Assembly: GCF_040412425.1 (NCBI RefSeq) | Contig: NC_089792.1 | Span: 17,930,883 to 17,994,882, forward strand | DNA length: 64,000 nucleotides | From: Macrobrachium rosenbergii | Taxonomy: Eukaryota; Arthropoda; Malacostraca; Decapoda; Palaemonidae | Direction: 5' to 3' | Shown: piece by piece, positions 22,819 through 33,899 of the stretch | How the letters are laid out: each line of letters begins with the position of its first letter | Numbering within the stretch: the first letter of the stretch is position 1 | Notes under the pieces: generated by a model | The model's input: the letters and a program-made list of their open reading frames with translations, nothing else | Database searches by the model: none | Told to the model about the DNA's origin: nothing | Made by a program: the position numbers and the translations under genes

Positions 22819-24640
22819 TTGAATGTCACTCAGTGTGTATTTCTTGTAGGAGAAAAGTGTTCTTGTGATTCTCCCTGCCCTGAATGTGCGGAATGGCTTT
22901 CTCCACATTGGGAGCCTTATGGGAAGAAGAGGAGGAAGCCTAAGAAGGATGCTTCATCTAGTAAAGACCAAGCGCTAAGTCCTTCCAGAACGTTCTTCCC
23001 GTGTCCATCCCCTTCCTGCCCTTTTCCAGCACTTCTTCTGAGAGGCCCAAACCACAGTTTTTGAAACTGAATACAGTACATCTTCACCAGACAAGGAAGA
23101 GGTAAAACAACTACAATCCCCCTGCAGCAACTGAGAAAGGTCTGGCCTTCATTGAGCATTCTAGGATTGCCTTCCCTTTCAACATATTAATGGTTCTTGG
23201 CTGAGAAGAGGTGAGCATCAGTAGAGTCTTTCCCTCCCTCATCACTGCCCAAAGAGTACACCTCCTGTGAGGTACCATCAGTGGCTGAGCATTTAAGAGG
23301 TCCTAACCTCCCTCCCCCTGCCTCAAACCCCCTCACCAACTCCCAGCACCTCTTGTGTGAGGAAAGAGGCAACCACCAAGAAATAATCTCCCTTACCACC
23401 TTGATCATTGTCCTCCTTTTCCTCAATGGACCATCGGACCATCGAAGTACAAAGACTAAGAACAGCAAGCAGTCTCATACAACTTACTCCCCATATTGCT
23501 GCTCCTCTCCCAGGAGGCAGAGCAGATCCTACCAGTACTGCACCAGTGACCAACCCACCCAAAGGAGGCAGTCACCTTTGCTCTTACAGGAATAGGGCCT
23601 AGAGTTCTTGCAGAAACTCCAAGCACTGCAGGCATTTCTGCTCTCTCTCTCTCGGAGGACTCTGTCCCTTTAGAAACCCTACCTCCAGACCTGGAGCAAG
23701 GTTCCAAGAGGTCATTTTGCTCATTTGTGAGCTTAAGGGTCTTTAGGAGGCAGCCTTTGCTTCAGCTTCATCTGTGGTCTCTTTAGTAGTGGGCAGTGGA
23801 TTCCTTCCCAAAAGCAGTCTTTTTAGGAGTGAGCAGTGGATTCTGCCCCCAAAAGCAAGACCAACGGTAAGGCTACTTTGGTCAGAGTTTTTGTGTGATG
23901 TTTTGGCAGAGGTGAACGTGCTGATCTATAGATCAACCAGTTCATAGCAGCCAGCAGATCACGAAAGCTACTTCCTCCCATCCACTATCCAGACTGAATA
24001 AGTACTACATCCAGGAGGACAACGACGAGATATTCTAACAGGGCCCTAACTTTTAACTCCTTGGAGCTGAACAATATGAAGCTGGTTTTAATGATGGTGC
24101 ACCACACCACATCTTGTCTGTATATGTGGCAGAGCTCCACGACACTGTCAAGATGATGGATTTGCCTGCGAGCCCTTGGGGTAGGGTAAGGGAGCTTATG
24201 ATGTCAGGCAGGGAAGGCCTCACCTTCCTAGCTCACCAGATTACCAACCTTTGGGCCAACACTATCCTGCAATGGAGGGACTCATTCCTCTTCTTATGTC
24301 TAGACAAGTATATCAAGAACACTGGCTCTCCCTCAAAAATAGCTCAATTCTGGATTCTCACTTCTACTTCCCTCCAGGGAAGATGGAAGTAGAAGTGGCT
24401 ATTGAAGATTCATAAGAAACCCTCATCTCTTGAGCAGCCACCTTCAACTTCAGCCAAAGGAGTGGGCTGGCAACTTCCAAAACTCCAGCTCAGACCAAGG
24501 CAATTCTACAGATGAAGTTGAGACAAGAATCCACTCCAACTACCTCTACAAAGGGTGCAGACACCTTTCAGCCTTTTGCCACTCCTTCCTAAGTCAGCCT
24601 AAAAGAGGAGGTAGGGGCAAGAAAAGAGGGGATTAACAAG
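22819..24640 (+). pseudogene. DIRS gag region, fragmented
   Basis: It begins with the family Cys motif: LVGEKCSCDSPCPECAEW, then HWEPYGKKRRKPKK, matching the gag starts at 7.4 kb and 62.4 kb. Pro/Ser-rich sequence follows (23060-23600). An alpha-helical part (MSVYVAELHDTVKMMDLPA at 24114, then GREGLTFLAHQITNLWAN) resembles a capsid domain. It ends near 24630 with a Gly/Lys/Arg-rich stretch (RGGRGKKRGD). Gag would package element RNA. Several frame changes break it. Confidence 0.6.
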
Positions 24641-24879
24641 AACATAGGCCCTCCCACCTTCCGCTGCCACAGGTTGGGGCTGCCTCTTGAATCACGATGT
24701 TAGTTACAGCAGTGGGTAGTAGCAGTCCTGAAGGATGGATACAGACTCCCTTTCAAGGACCGATGCTCCCCTCTCTCTCCTTGACTCTATCCCATTCCCG
24801 ATATACCTTGCCAACTCTTCCAAGTCCAAAGCTCTGTGGACACAGGTCAAGACTAATGCAGAAGGAAGCAATTGAGATT

Positions 24880-25200
24880 GTTTGGATCAGGTCTTAGGCT
24901 CCTACAGCTGCCTCTTCCTAGTGGAGAAAGCTTTGGGAGATGGAGACCCATCATAGATCTCTTGGTACTGAACAGCTACATCATACAGATGACCTTCATG
25001 ATAGAAACTGCTCATTCAGAGTTGCAGTCTGTCATAAGAGACTTCATAATCTTGATCGATCCACAGGATGCTTATTTTCATATCTCTTTTCACCACAATT
25101 CAAAGTTCCTTTGTTTCATATGCCAAGGGGAAGCCTTTCAGTTGAAGGGCCTCTGCTTTGGCCTGGTGACAGCCCCATACATTTTCACCAGATCTTCATA
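24880..25200 (+). pseudogene. DIRS reverse transcriptase palm
   Basis: The + frame reads GESFGRWRPIIDLLVLNSYI, then FIILIDPQDAYFHISFH (motif A, first catalytic Asp in ID-QDAY), then FQLKGLCFGLVTAPYIFTR (motif B). W-RP-IDL--LN, D-QDAYFHI and CFGL-TAP-IFT are diagnostic of DIRS/Gypsy-type RT. The position between gag and RNase H in an ITR-bounded element points to DIRS. The YxDD motif C is not legible downstream because of frame changes. Confidence 0.85.
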
Positions 25201-25599
25201 GTAGTTTTGCCTTGGGCTCACTCCAGGGAATCTGTTCGTTGCATTATCTGGAAGACTGGCACCTTGCTTCCTTGGAAAGGATGGATGATTCCACAGGACA
25301 GACCAAGCAGAGAATCTAGTATCCTGAAAAAATATCTTGAACCGAGTGGCAATGAAGGCCTTCCCAGCAAATTGCCGCCCCCCCTCTCCAACAGACAACC
25401 TCAAGGAAGTTGGCAGGAACTTTCTGGAGGAGTAAGAACACCAGCTTAACAATGACAAGTAATACTGGGCCACCTTATGTCCCTGGAGAAACTCAACCCA
25501 AATGGGAGAAGCCATCTTTGTTCACTCCAATGGCAGCTAAAATGACACTGGTCCTTTCTGGACAAGCTGCCACATCATTTAGTCCCCCTCAACAACAAA

Positions 25600-26000
25600 C
25601 TCTGGAAAGACCTAGAGTGGTGCTGTCGGACTACAATCTCCTGGGAGCCTCAACAAGAGCTCTTACCCCGAGTTACTTCTTAGGAACTTCATCTGGGAGG
25701 AGAGTTTGCTTCAGGGACTTTTGCCCCAAACATGAACAAAGTGCACATCAAGGTGCTAAGAGATGATGGCACCATGGCCGGTACTCCAGACCTTCCATCA
25801 AAATCTCGAGGGGCACTCGGTGGTAGTCAAGAGCATCAACATGGTAGCAACCTACATCAATAAACCAGGGGGGGGGTGGCCTCCTCCTTGTTCCAACTAG
25901 CTGTCCAACTGCATGGGATTAAGCCAAGAGCCACTTACACCCAGGCAAAAAGAACTTCATGGGAGACAAAGCTCTTGGGAGCAGTTTGTAAGGATAGAAT
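25600..26000 (+). pseudogene. DIRS RNase H region, decayed
   Basis: It follows RT directly. LSDYNLLGASTRALTP (25636) resembles the start of the DIRS RNase H (SNLL-G--L--L-P). Near 25830-25900 a phrase reads MVATYINKPGG, like the 'DN.TTVAYINKQGG' segment, then SSLFQLAVQLHG. The catalytic residues cannot be followed through the frame changes. Confidence 0.55.
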
Positions 26001-26062
26001 AGTTCTACACCAAGCACCAGGAGGTACTGTGTTCTTCAGGATTAACCTGACGTGACTCAGGT

Positions 26063-26089
26063 CCATGACATGCAGAGAGCATGTCATGG
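26063..26089. other. Perfect 11 bp-stem hairpin
   Basis: CCATGACATGC and GCATGTCATGG flank a 5 nt AGAGA loop. It lies in non-coding DIRS sequence between RNase H and the right terminus. Confidence 0.6.
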
Positions 26090-26333
26090 AAGTAAATCCC
26101 TGATCTCCTGGGCAGTGCCATTAGAGTAACATTGCCCTGCCCCTGGGCCTGAAGTCAGTGAAGCAGCACTGAATTTCTCTACAGGGTTGTGTCAGTAGAT
26201 CCTCTGGGGTGGTGTCAGCAGAGGCACTAATACCTCCCCGCCTTTTTTTCCACACAGTGACACTCACTCTGCCAGCAAAGTAAGAGTCGACTTGTTTTAC
26301 CTCCTGTCTAAATAGTTTCTATACATCATATTT

Positions 26334-26372
26334 TACCTAGGTATACAAACTGTAACCTTTCATATTGGAGGT
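26334..26372 (+). repeat. DIRS internal complementary region candidate
   Basis: ACCTAGGTATACAAACTGTA followed by CCTTTCATATTGGAGG repeats the left ITR tip in direct orientation, 100 bp inside the right ITR. DIRS elements carry such a region to template circularisation. Confidence 0.6.
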
Positions 26373-26469
26373 AACCCTCCTTGTCCACCACACTTTGCTA
26401 TTTCCCCTCAGTTTTAAATTCTATATACAGGCTGGAAGAACACTGGGTATTGTCGATTGGGTGACATGG

Positions 26470-26625
26470 GCATCCCTCTCTCCCTTCTCCACCTTGGTAC
26501 CACCCTTGTTTAGTAAGAACATAGCTGGTCCAGTACATGCACAAGAAGTTACTCCATATATTAAAGAATATGGTTTGTATGCCTAGGAAATACAAATTAC
26601 TTAAAAAATCTGGCATTTTACTGAA
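26470..26625 (-). repeat. DIRS right inverted terminal repeat
   Basis: Inverted copy of 22444-22562. It then runs through GCCTAGGAAATACAAATTAC into an A/T-rich tip shared with the DIRS termini at 28.0, 41.03 and 43.85 kb. Confidence 0.7.
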
Positions 26626-27744
26626 CAACTTGTTATACTTCATCAGTGCTTTACATCAATTTGTGATTGTCTGCAAGCAGATAAAAATGAATGGAATGTT
26701 AGTGGTAATAACTATAATTTATTTCTAATCTGTTGCAAGTTACATACATTTTTACTTTTCCCAAGAATCATTTACAAGCAAAAATGTATTCAAGCATTAT
26801 TGACTGTCTTGCTAACTTATTTTCTATAAATTTGGGCTACAACGTAAGTAAACTTTGATGTTTATAAGTCTTGGGAAAAATTAAGAAGTGTCTTGGTAAT
26901 TTAAACACATTACACAAATTTAGAACTACTGCATAATTAAACTGATGACGTTTGTAAGTCTTGGAAATGAAATAAGATTAAGTTAATGAACACAACAAAT
27001 TTTTAATATTGAGACTAAATTTACTGTATAAGAGAACCCAAGGTCTTTCTAGAAAATTGTTAAGAGTACAGCCATTCAAATAAAATGCACCCTTGAAACA
27101 TTCTGAACTTTTGTGCCTACTCCAAAGTTCTGTACACTTATACAGTATTATATTATTTGGTTATACTGTACATACTTTTTAAAAGGATTAAGTTTTTATC
27201 TGTGCTCTGATATGGTCTAACTAAATTTACAAGTTTCTTAGATATGAGAATGATTTTGTGTCTTTGAAAGTTACTTTCACTTGGGGTCAAAGATCATATG
27301 CCATTTTGTAAGAGTTTGATTATGAAGATGGTTTCAATAAATCATGATAAACACCAGGTTAGTTTTAGTAAAAATTGATTTTCCTTATTACAACATGCAA
27401 ACCATGAATGAAAGGCACATATTTTGTTACTAGTTCATATTTATGGCCATTACAAAGAAGGGTTTAATTAATGGTTGCATGTTTGTCATTTACAAGTAAT
27501 AGTTTTGTTTGTTCCTGTCAAAACTTCAGACTAATTATGATTTCAGAATTTTCCCCATTCATGTTTCACAATGCAGGTAGACAAAATGCAAACTATTACT
27601 TTTAATCTTGCAATTTTCAACAGCTAGAGTCATAAGACCAAGGTACACTAGTGAGTTGTAATGAGAAAAAACTTGCTAAAGGTTGATTGACGCCGCCTAT
27701 TGCCTGTCAATAACAGACTGATGAATATTCACTAATCTCATAAA
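26626..27744. other. No gene recognised
   Basis: AT-rich sequence, no coding or repeat signal beyond short A/T runs. Confidence 0.5.
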
Positions 27745-28052
27745 ATGACAAATTTTTTAAGTAATTTGTATTTTTCCTAACATACACAAACCTGAGGTCT
27801 TTATACGGGATTTACTTTCAGCGCAAGCTGGAGCCGGCCGTTTAACTTAAAACAAGGTGGATATTGGTACTAGTTGGCTACCACTAGAAGGGGAGGAATC
27901 CCCTCCATCCAGTTGGTAGACATTCACTTTACCTTTTGGCCCAGGAGGCAGAATGAGGGGTGGCTAGAGGTAGACCATATATGTAAAGATCTCAGGCTTG
28001 TATGTTAGGAAAAATACAAATTACTCTAGAAACTTGTCATTTGTTCCTACAC
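27745..28052. repeat. DIRS terminal module (inverted-repeat pair, ~300 bp)
   Basis: Starts TGACAAATTTTTTAAGTAAT, with TTTTTCCTAACATAC and AAACCTGAGGTCTTTA. It ends with the same phrases inverted (TAAAGATCTCAGGCTTGTAT, GTTAGGAAAAATACAAATTA, CTTGTCATTTGTTCC). The ~200 bp centre includes GGGTGGCTAGAGG. The copy at 43575-43880 has the same plan. The ends equal the DIRS tips of the 5.0-7.9 kb element, so this may be a terminus-terminus (ICR/ITR) remnant or a MITE built from it. Confidence 0.65.
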
Positions 28053-28589
28053 CTATACCAACCCTGTTTTTACATAGGGGAGACTTACTCCTTGGTGGGA
28101 AGATTCTGAGCAAATCTCTGATGTATGTCAGATAAGTTCTGTCACTGGAGTCTATACCCTTGCACAGGTACAGGAGTTCCACTTCTTTGGCAATGTGAAG
28201 TGATTGAGTATGCCTATTTTCCCTTATCAGTTTCTACCACCAGATTGGTTTTAATACCCATAACGGGTATACAAGAAGAACTTCTATGTTCATGGAATTT
28301 TGATCAAAGGTTCTTAGCTACGCTAAACCACTTTCACTTCCGGTATTGATGAGATCTTACTGATAAGGGCAGTGGAACTGATCGAGACGCTGATCTCTTT
28401 CTTTTCTAGTTGCCTTCTTCTCTACCGAGATAGGTAGGAAGATAAGACCTATGAGATGTTGGACCTATAGAATACATGTGACTGAAGTATTCCAACCCGA
28501 TATAACATTTTGCTTTGTACACATATGTATCTTTCAGCGGATACCCTTCCTCTCTCTAGCTAAAGGGAAAGGAATGATATCAGACACAA

Positions 28590-30060
28590 ATTGATAGATA
28601 CCTTAGTTTCTTGTCTGAACAGATATATCTATCGACTGAACTGGAGCTTAAGTTCTTAAAACTTATTTTCAGTCAAGGAAGGGTTTCTGAAGCCCCTTTC
28701 CTTGGTCCTCGTGCTGTTATATTGCTCCTGTGAGTGGCACAGGAGTGGGAGATGTAGGCAGTATGTACTGCTTACAATCCTCAGTATGATAACGACACCA
28801 CGATACTAATATGGTCTCCACAGGTCCTAGTGTCCTTACGTCAGGTCTGCGACAGTGGTAGTACTCAGACAGACAGAAGTACTTTCGGTATGATGGCCAA
28901 CAAAGAATCAAAGCAAGATGGCACGTTTTTAATGAAATCAAGGGATAGGACGGTTGATCTTGACTTTCGGTTCTTGCTCGACCTCGAAAGAAGATTGATC
29001 ATACTCTTTCTTCTCTTGATTTCCTGTTGTTGGCTCTGTTCTGATCTGCTTATTCTACATACTCGAAGGTGATCAGTTAGACTGATCATTTTCCTTCGGT
29101 GTCCTGTGGCACCAAAGACAGCGTTACTCCTGTGTTACCCCCATGCTCTAATCCTTCAACCCAAAGCTAACGACTCGTTCGTTAGCTTCGAGCTGCCTAA
29201 GAAACAATGGCAAAGGGATCCTTTCTCTACCTAGGGAACTGATCAACTGAGTGTACCATGAAACTTCCTACTGGACATCAGTACGTTTCGGGTAAGATCT
29301 CTAAAAGGCAGTCATCCATATGTCTGTCACATTCAGAAAGGACTTGTAGTTCGAGTACTTGGATAGAATGTATTTGTGAAATTCACATGTATATCCTCTT
29401 ACCTGGGAGTGTTGACCATATGCAAAGGGATTATTTCTCTGCCAGGGAAATGACCTTCTGAACACCCTGCAATTTCCTGGTGGTCATCAGTACGTTTGAG
29501 GCAACATCTCTAGGGGCCAGAGTCAACAATCGATCTATGGCATTCATGAAGAACCTGTCGATCTGGTACTAGGATAGAATGTAATTGTGCAGTCAAGTAT
29601 TATCCTTTTGCCTTGGGTTACTGCCCATGGGTCCTTGGACTCCTTTTCCTTAGATCCTTGGTGGGTGATCAGCAAGTCATGGAGTTTACCGAGCTCATAC
29701 GGACAGGTGTCATCTCACCTAAGGTGTGCTGCTACAGGGAGAAGGTGGGGGCGGAACTGGCTTCCTACCTTCCTCCTGTTTTCTGTCCTCTTACAGTGGA
29801 CAGAGGAAGAGCGTGTAAGCCGTCACGAACTGGACTGGCGTGCATGTACGTGATCTGCATGACTGAGTATCCTGTCTATAATCCAGTTTTGTTTGGAATA
29901 ATAGATGTATTTCCTACCTCTCAAGCAAGGAGACTGACCGTAGGCAAGCCAGTTGGTTATTTTTAACTACATAGTCTTTGACATTGTGGGTTCATCTGCA
30001 CCTTTCAAATCAAGGATTTTCATACTTTCTTTTGATTCAAGTGCCCAAAAGTCTGGCAGT
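28590..30060 (+). repeat. Unidentified 1.4 kb repeat, copy A
   Basis: It matches 44035-45395 in reverse orientation over its length with small gaps, roughly 85-90 per cent by eye. Shared phrases include TCAACCCAAAGCTAACGACT, CATCCATATGTCTGTCACAT and TCTTACCTGGGAG. The overall base composition is less AT-rich than the flanks. No conserved long frame or known domain was found, so it may be part of a larger element's non-coding region. Confidence 0.75.
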
Positions 30061-30116
30061 TGAACATCCCACATGTTCAACGAATCCACAACCACAAATG
30101 GGCAGGGGTCGACTGT

Positions 30117-30191
30117 ATTCCTCACACTGTTGGGCTGTGGAACAGCCTCCCAGAGGATATCATGCAATTGGAACTTAAGAAGTTCAAGTGA
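30117..30191 (+). pseudogene. Short LINE-type C-terminal remnant
   Basis: The + frame reads IPHTVGLWNSLPEDIMQLEL, then KKFK and a stop. LWNSLP(E/D)xV...FK is the usual last segment of many LINE RT ORFs. After the stop come two ~50 bp copies of CTTCTTGCATTTTAATA-A (30230-30305). Only this tail is present. Confidence 0.5.
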
Positions 30192-31544
30192 AAATGCAAT
30201 GCATTACTGTACTACCTTCATAATATTCTTCTTGCATTTTAATACATTTTTATCTACTACCCTAATACTACTCTTCTTGCATTTTAATAAATTTTTATCT
30301 ATCTAATTATTAATATTTTTCTTTGTTAAGAAGTGGGATCTCTTCTTTCTGTTTCCTTTTTCTTCCTCTTACTTCTTCCTAATGAACAACATATTCTTTG
30401 GAAGCTTGAATTTCAAGTCAATGGCCCCTGTGGGCTTCTCCCTTACGAATAGGTTTCATTTCTCCCCACTCCTGTTCACACTCCTTTTACCGACTATATA
30501 TTATTTTTGTGGTATCGAGAGTCCCCTTCTCCCCTTTTATCCTTTGCTCTCTCTCCCCTTGGTTCGTTTTCAAAGTTTGTTAACTTTCCAAGGCTTGAGA
30601 GCAATTATCCCTTATTTGTGCTGTAGCCTACATCCCCTCCCCTCTGCATTGATTGGTTGTCCCTCAGTGTGTCTGACCTTATCGGTTGGCACTCCACCTG
30701 GGCCTGGAGGTGACCCGGAGTGCTCTCCCCACTCCTGTTCATACTCCTTTTACCTTTTCTTTGCTCTCCTGGCCGTAGAGGTTTTTGCCCTTCCTCTCCT
30801 TTTCTCTCGCTCTTGTCGTGCAACACTGCTCACATAGCGGGGATCTATGAGAATCTTTTGGCGCCCGGGAGTGCTGTCCCACCCCTGGTCGCTACTTTGG
30901 GTTACCAACCTCCTGGCCTATCCTACCCCCTTCCTTTTCGTCGACTGTTTCCCTTCGTGGTGCTTCCTACATGTTCGCACCTCACTGTTGGGATCTCATA
31001 TGAGGCCAGTTAGCGTTTTCCACCTAACTGTCTTCTGTTTGTTTACTTTTCGGCGTTCCCCCTCCATTTTGCTACTTCCTGTTGGTGTTTCATTATCTTG
31101 TTGGGCGCTCTCCTTGCTTACTGCTCCGGGCGGTTTTTAGTGTTTAGCGGTGCGTTTTCCCCCACCGCTATCACTTCATTCAGGATATCCTCCTCCGGGT
31201 TTTCCTCTCTTGGCTTTGAGTGCGCCACTTCCTTCCAACAGTTCATAACCTTCCCCTATGTTTGTATTTTGTTCAAACATGATCGCTTCCGAATGTTCCG
31301 TTGACTCTGTTTTTATGTCTATGAGTTTTGTCCTGTTAGCCCGGTTTTTCGGTTTTCTCCGGTTTTCCTGGTCTGACTAGGCTAAGTCACTGCTACGGTA
31401 CTCTGCTCCGGCATCCGTTCCAGCATGCGCACTTCTCATACGTTTTCAGCTGGTTTTGTCGAGTACAGGAATGCTCCGCTATCCTGCAACAAACCAGCGG
31501 TCACGGAGTCTATAGTTCCCATTCGGTGCGCAGTCTGTTTGGAG

Positions 31545-32250
31545 AATTTATAGTTTGGCACGGAAGGTTATGAAGTACGCTCTGCTCTCCTTGAGCAGAC
31601 TTCTTGATGAACCCGTAGGTTTTATATATACCTGTCGGTTTTGTCTCCAAACTCCGCCTCATGTGACTTATTCTTGACTCGGAAGGTTATAAAGTACGCT
31701 ATGCTCTCTCCGAGCAGGCTACTTGATGAATCCGTGAAGGTTTTATTTACACCAGTCGGTTTTATCTCCAAACGCCGCCTCATTTGGCTTATTATTAGTC
31801 GTTTGGCACCGGCAGATTGCGTTATGCCGCTATGCTCTCTCCGAGCAGGCTACCTGATGAATCCGTAGGTTTCATATACACCTGTCATTTTTACCTCCGT
31901 CAAGCTCCGCCTCATGTGGCTTATTAATAGTCGCTCTTTGAACTCCGCTCTCTCGGGCGGGATTCTCAAATCGGTAGGTTTTCATATAAACCTCCGCCAA
32001 ACTCCGTCTCGGGCGGATTCTCGATAAATCGGTAGGTTTCTATACACCTTTGGGTTCTCTCCGCGCAAACTTCTCATTTGACTTATTAATAGTGCTCCTC
32101 CGGGGTTTGGATTCCCTAGGTTTTATCCCCTCCTGATTTTCGCAAACTCCGCCAGATTCTCGTAAATTGGTAGGTTTCATATCACACCTATCGGTTTTCG
32201 TAGAGTCGCCAAACTCCGTCTTATATAAATTATTAATAGTTGTTCCTTTC
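31545..32250 (+). repeat. Degenerate tandem array, ~120-130 bp unit
   Basis: Successive units share GGTAGGTTT(C/T)ATATA-ACCT, TCGGTTTT-TCTCC, AAACTCCGCCTCATGTG and CTTATTAATAGT. At least five are visible, starting near 31560, 31680, 31810, 31930 and 32150, with truncated ones between. The array lies in the leader of the retroelement block. Confidence 0.75.
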
Positions 32251-32561
32251 CGGTGTCTCAGGGTTGCTAATTTTTCTGCCCCTTTGGTAAAGTCAAAGTC
32301 TTGTAACTCTTTTTAAATAAGTTAGCTGTTTACGGAGAGTTTTCTGAAGACGTTGTGGCCTTCTGTCTCGTTCTCGGACCTGTGAACATCGTCCCGGAGC
32401 GATAAGTAGGTGCGGGAATAATTGAGACAAACCTTTTCCGCTTAGCTCGGAATTAAGTGAGGCAAACTTTTCCTTTAGGGGATTCGTTACCTTCTCATCC
32501 CTTTTCGACGGTTCCTGGTCTACCGTCCCAAGGTGAAATCAATTAAGAAAGACCCTTTTTA

Positions 32562-32735
32562 AAAAAAAAAAAAGAAAGAAAAGAAGAAGAAGAAAGAAGA
32601 AGAAAGAAGAAGAAGAAAGCTCGAAGAAAAAAAAAAAAGAAGAAGAAAGAAGAAGAAGAAAAGAAGAAGAGAAGAAGAAGAAGAAGAAGAAAAGAAGAAG
32701 AAGAAGAAGAAAGAAAAAGAATTTTAAGAAAGAAG
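32562..32735. repeat. GAA/GA-rich purine tract
   Basis: About 175 bp of almost pure purine on +, mostly AAG and AAAG units after an A run. The poly-Ser/Phe frame on the other strand is an artefact of composition. Confidence 0.92.
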
Positions 32736-33899
32736 AAGACCCGCTCAGGGGCCCCCTCGAGGACGTCTCGGATCTCTAATCCGGTGCCATCTACGAGTTT
32801 GGCCTCGTCTTCTGAAAGGGACACGGCCCAAGCAAAGCAAGGCGGTTACCCCCTCCTTCCTTTGTTGAAAACTCTTTTACGGGTCTCCTTATAAGGAGCT
32901 CGATTTGAGGGTCATTGTCAACCTATCAAACTATCTATCTACCTCATGGTCCATGCCTTCCCTTTCCCAGGAGCTTAAATCCCAAGAGATTAATCTCAAG
33001 ACTCATTGTCAATGGATCACCTGTTAAGTCCTGCTCCGTTCGGAATTCTATCGTTCGGACATCTCCACCTCTTTTCCCCTCCAGTCTGGGAACCTTGGCG
33101 CCTAACCCTTTATGCTTCCCAGCATGAAGGCACCCTCCTGTCGGGGTGTGGGCACACGGAGGTTGGTGGAAGGGCATTTCTTCCCTTCGGTCTGGTATCC
33201 CCTTATCCGGGTTTTACCAGACTGTCAGAAGGAGCATGGCATCTATCTGGCAGGATCCATAAGTGAGCCCTCAGCTAGGGCTGGACACATCGTCTCCTGA
33301 GAACTCTAACGGTGTGGCAGCGGAGAATTCCAAGTTCACGCCAGCTGTGGGGTCTTACAGTGCTCTCTTTGAGAGCCCTGTTTCTACCCCTTGTGCTCCG
33401 AATGTAGCCCCTCTTATCAACAGGCTTGTTTTGAAAATAAATCGCTGAGGCATTTCCGGGGAGACAGATATCACAGATACGTTCACAGTGAATCTTCTAA
33501 CCTGGACTACGCTTCTAATTTATTCAGCGTACAGCTCCTAAGCTTCGAGTCAATGAAACAAGGTGTAAAGAGCAAGCTTGCCAGGCCCTGGAAGCTGAAA
33601 CAGGGGTAAGTCAGGCAGGTTTTTGCCCGTTCATCGCCTTGAGCTGAAAAATCTTATGAACAGTTTCACCTGGAGAATTAATCTTTTCCCAGGTGGGCGT
33701 TTTAGCTACGTCCGTCTGGGGCTACTAATGTTACCCAGAGCCTCCGTTCTCATGGGTGTCTACCCTACGGGCAGAAACGGTCTGATCTTGCCGGGACCTA
33801 TCCCAAGTCCGGCAAGAAGTTCATGTAGTTCAAGAGCCCCTGCTCAGGCGGTGGTGCAGGCTCTTCAGGTCTCTGCCCCTAGACAGCCGTCAGCTCTCA

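Larger units (their letters stand above)
22444..26625 (+). mobile_element. DIRS-type retrotransposon with inverted terminal repeats, no recombinase
   Basis: The left ITR (22444-22562) is repeated inverted at 26470-26590 (shared ATATGGAGTA, AAACAGGGGTGGTACC/AAACAAGGGTGGTACC and GGTGGAGA). A direct-oriented copy of the left tip lies just inside the right ITR (26334-26372), the position of the DIRS internal complementary region. Between them on + lie a gag region (22819-24640), RT (24880-25200) and a decayed RNase H (about 25600-26000). No tyrosine recombinase was found between RNase H and the right ITR, so the copy appears deleted there. Confidence 0.8.

Noticed and set aside
32543..32824. Ser/Phe-rich open frame
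   Set aside because: It is produced by the GAA/GA purine tract on the opposite strand.
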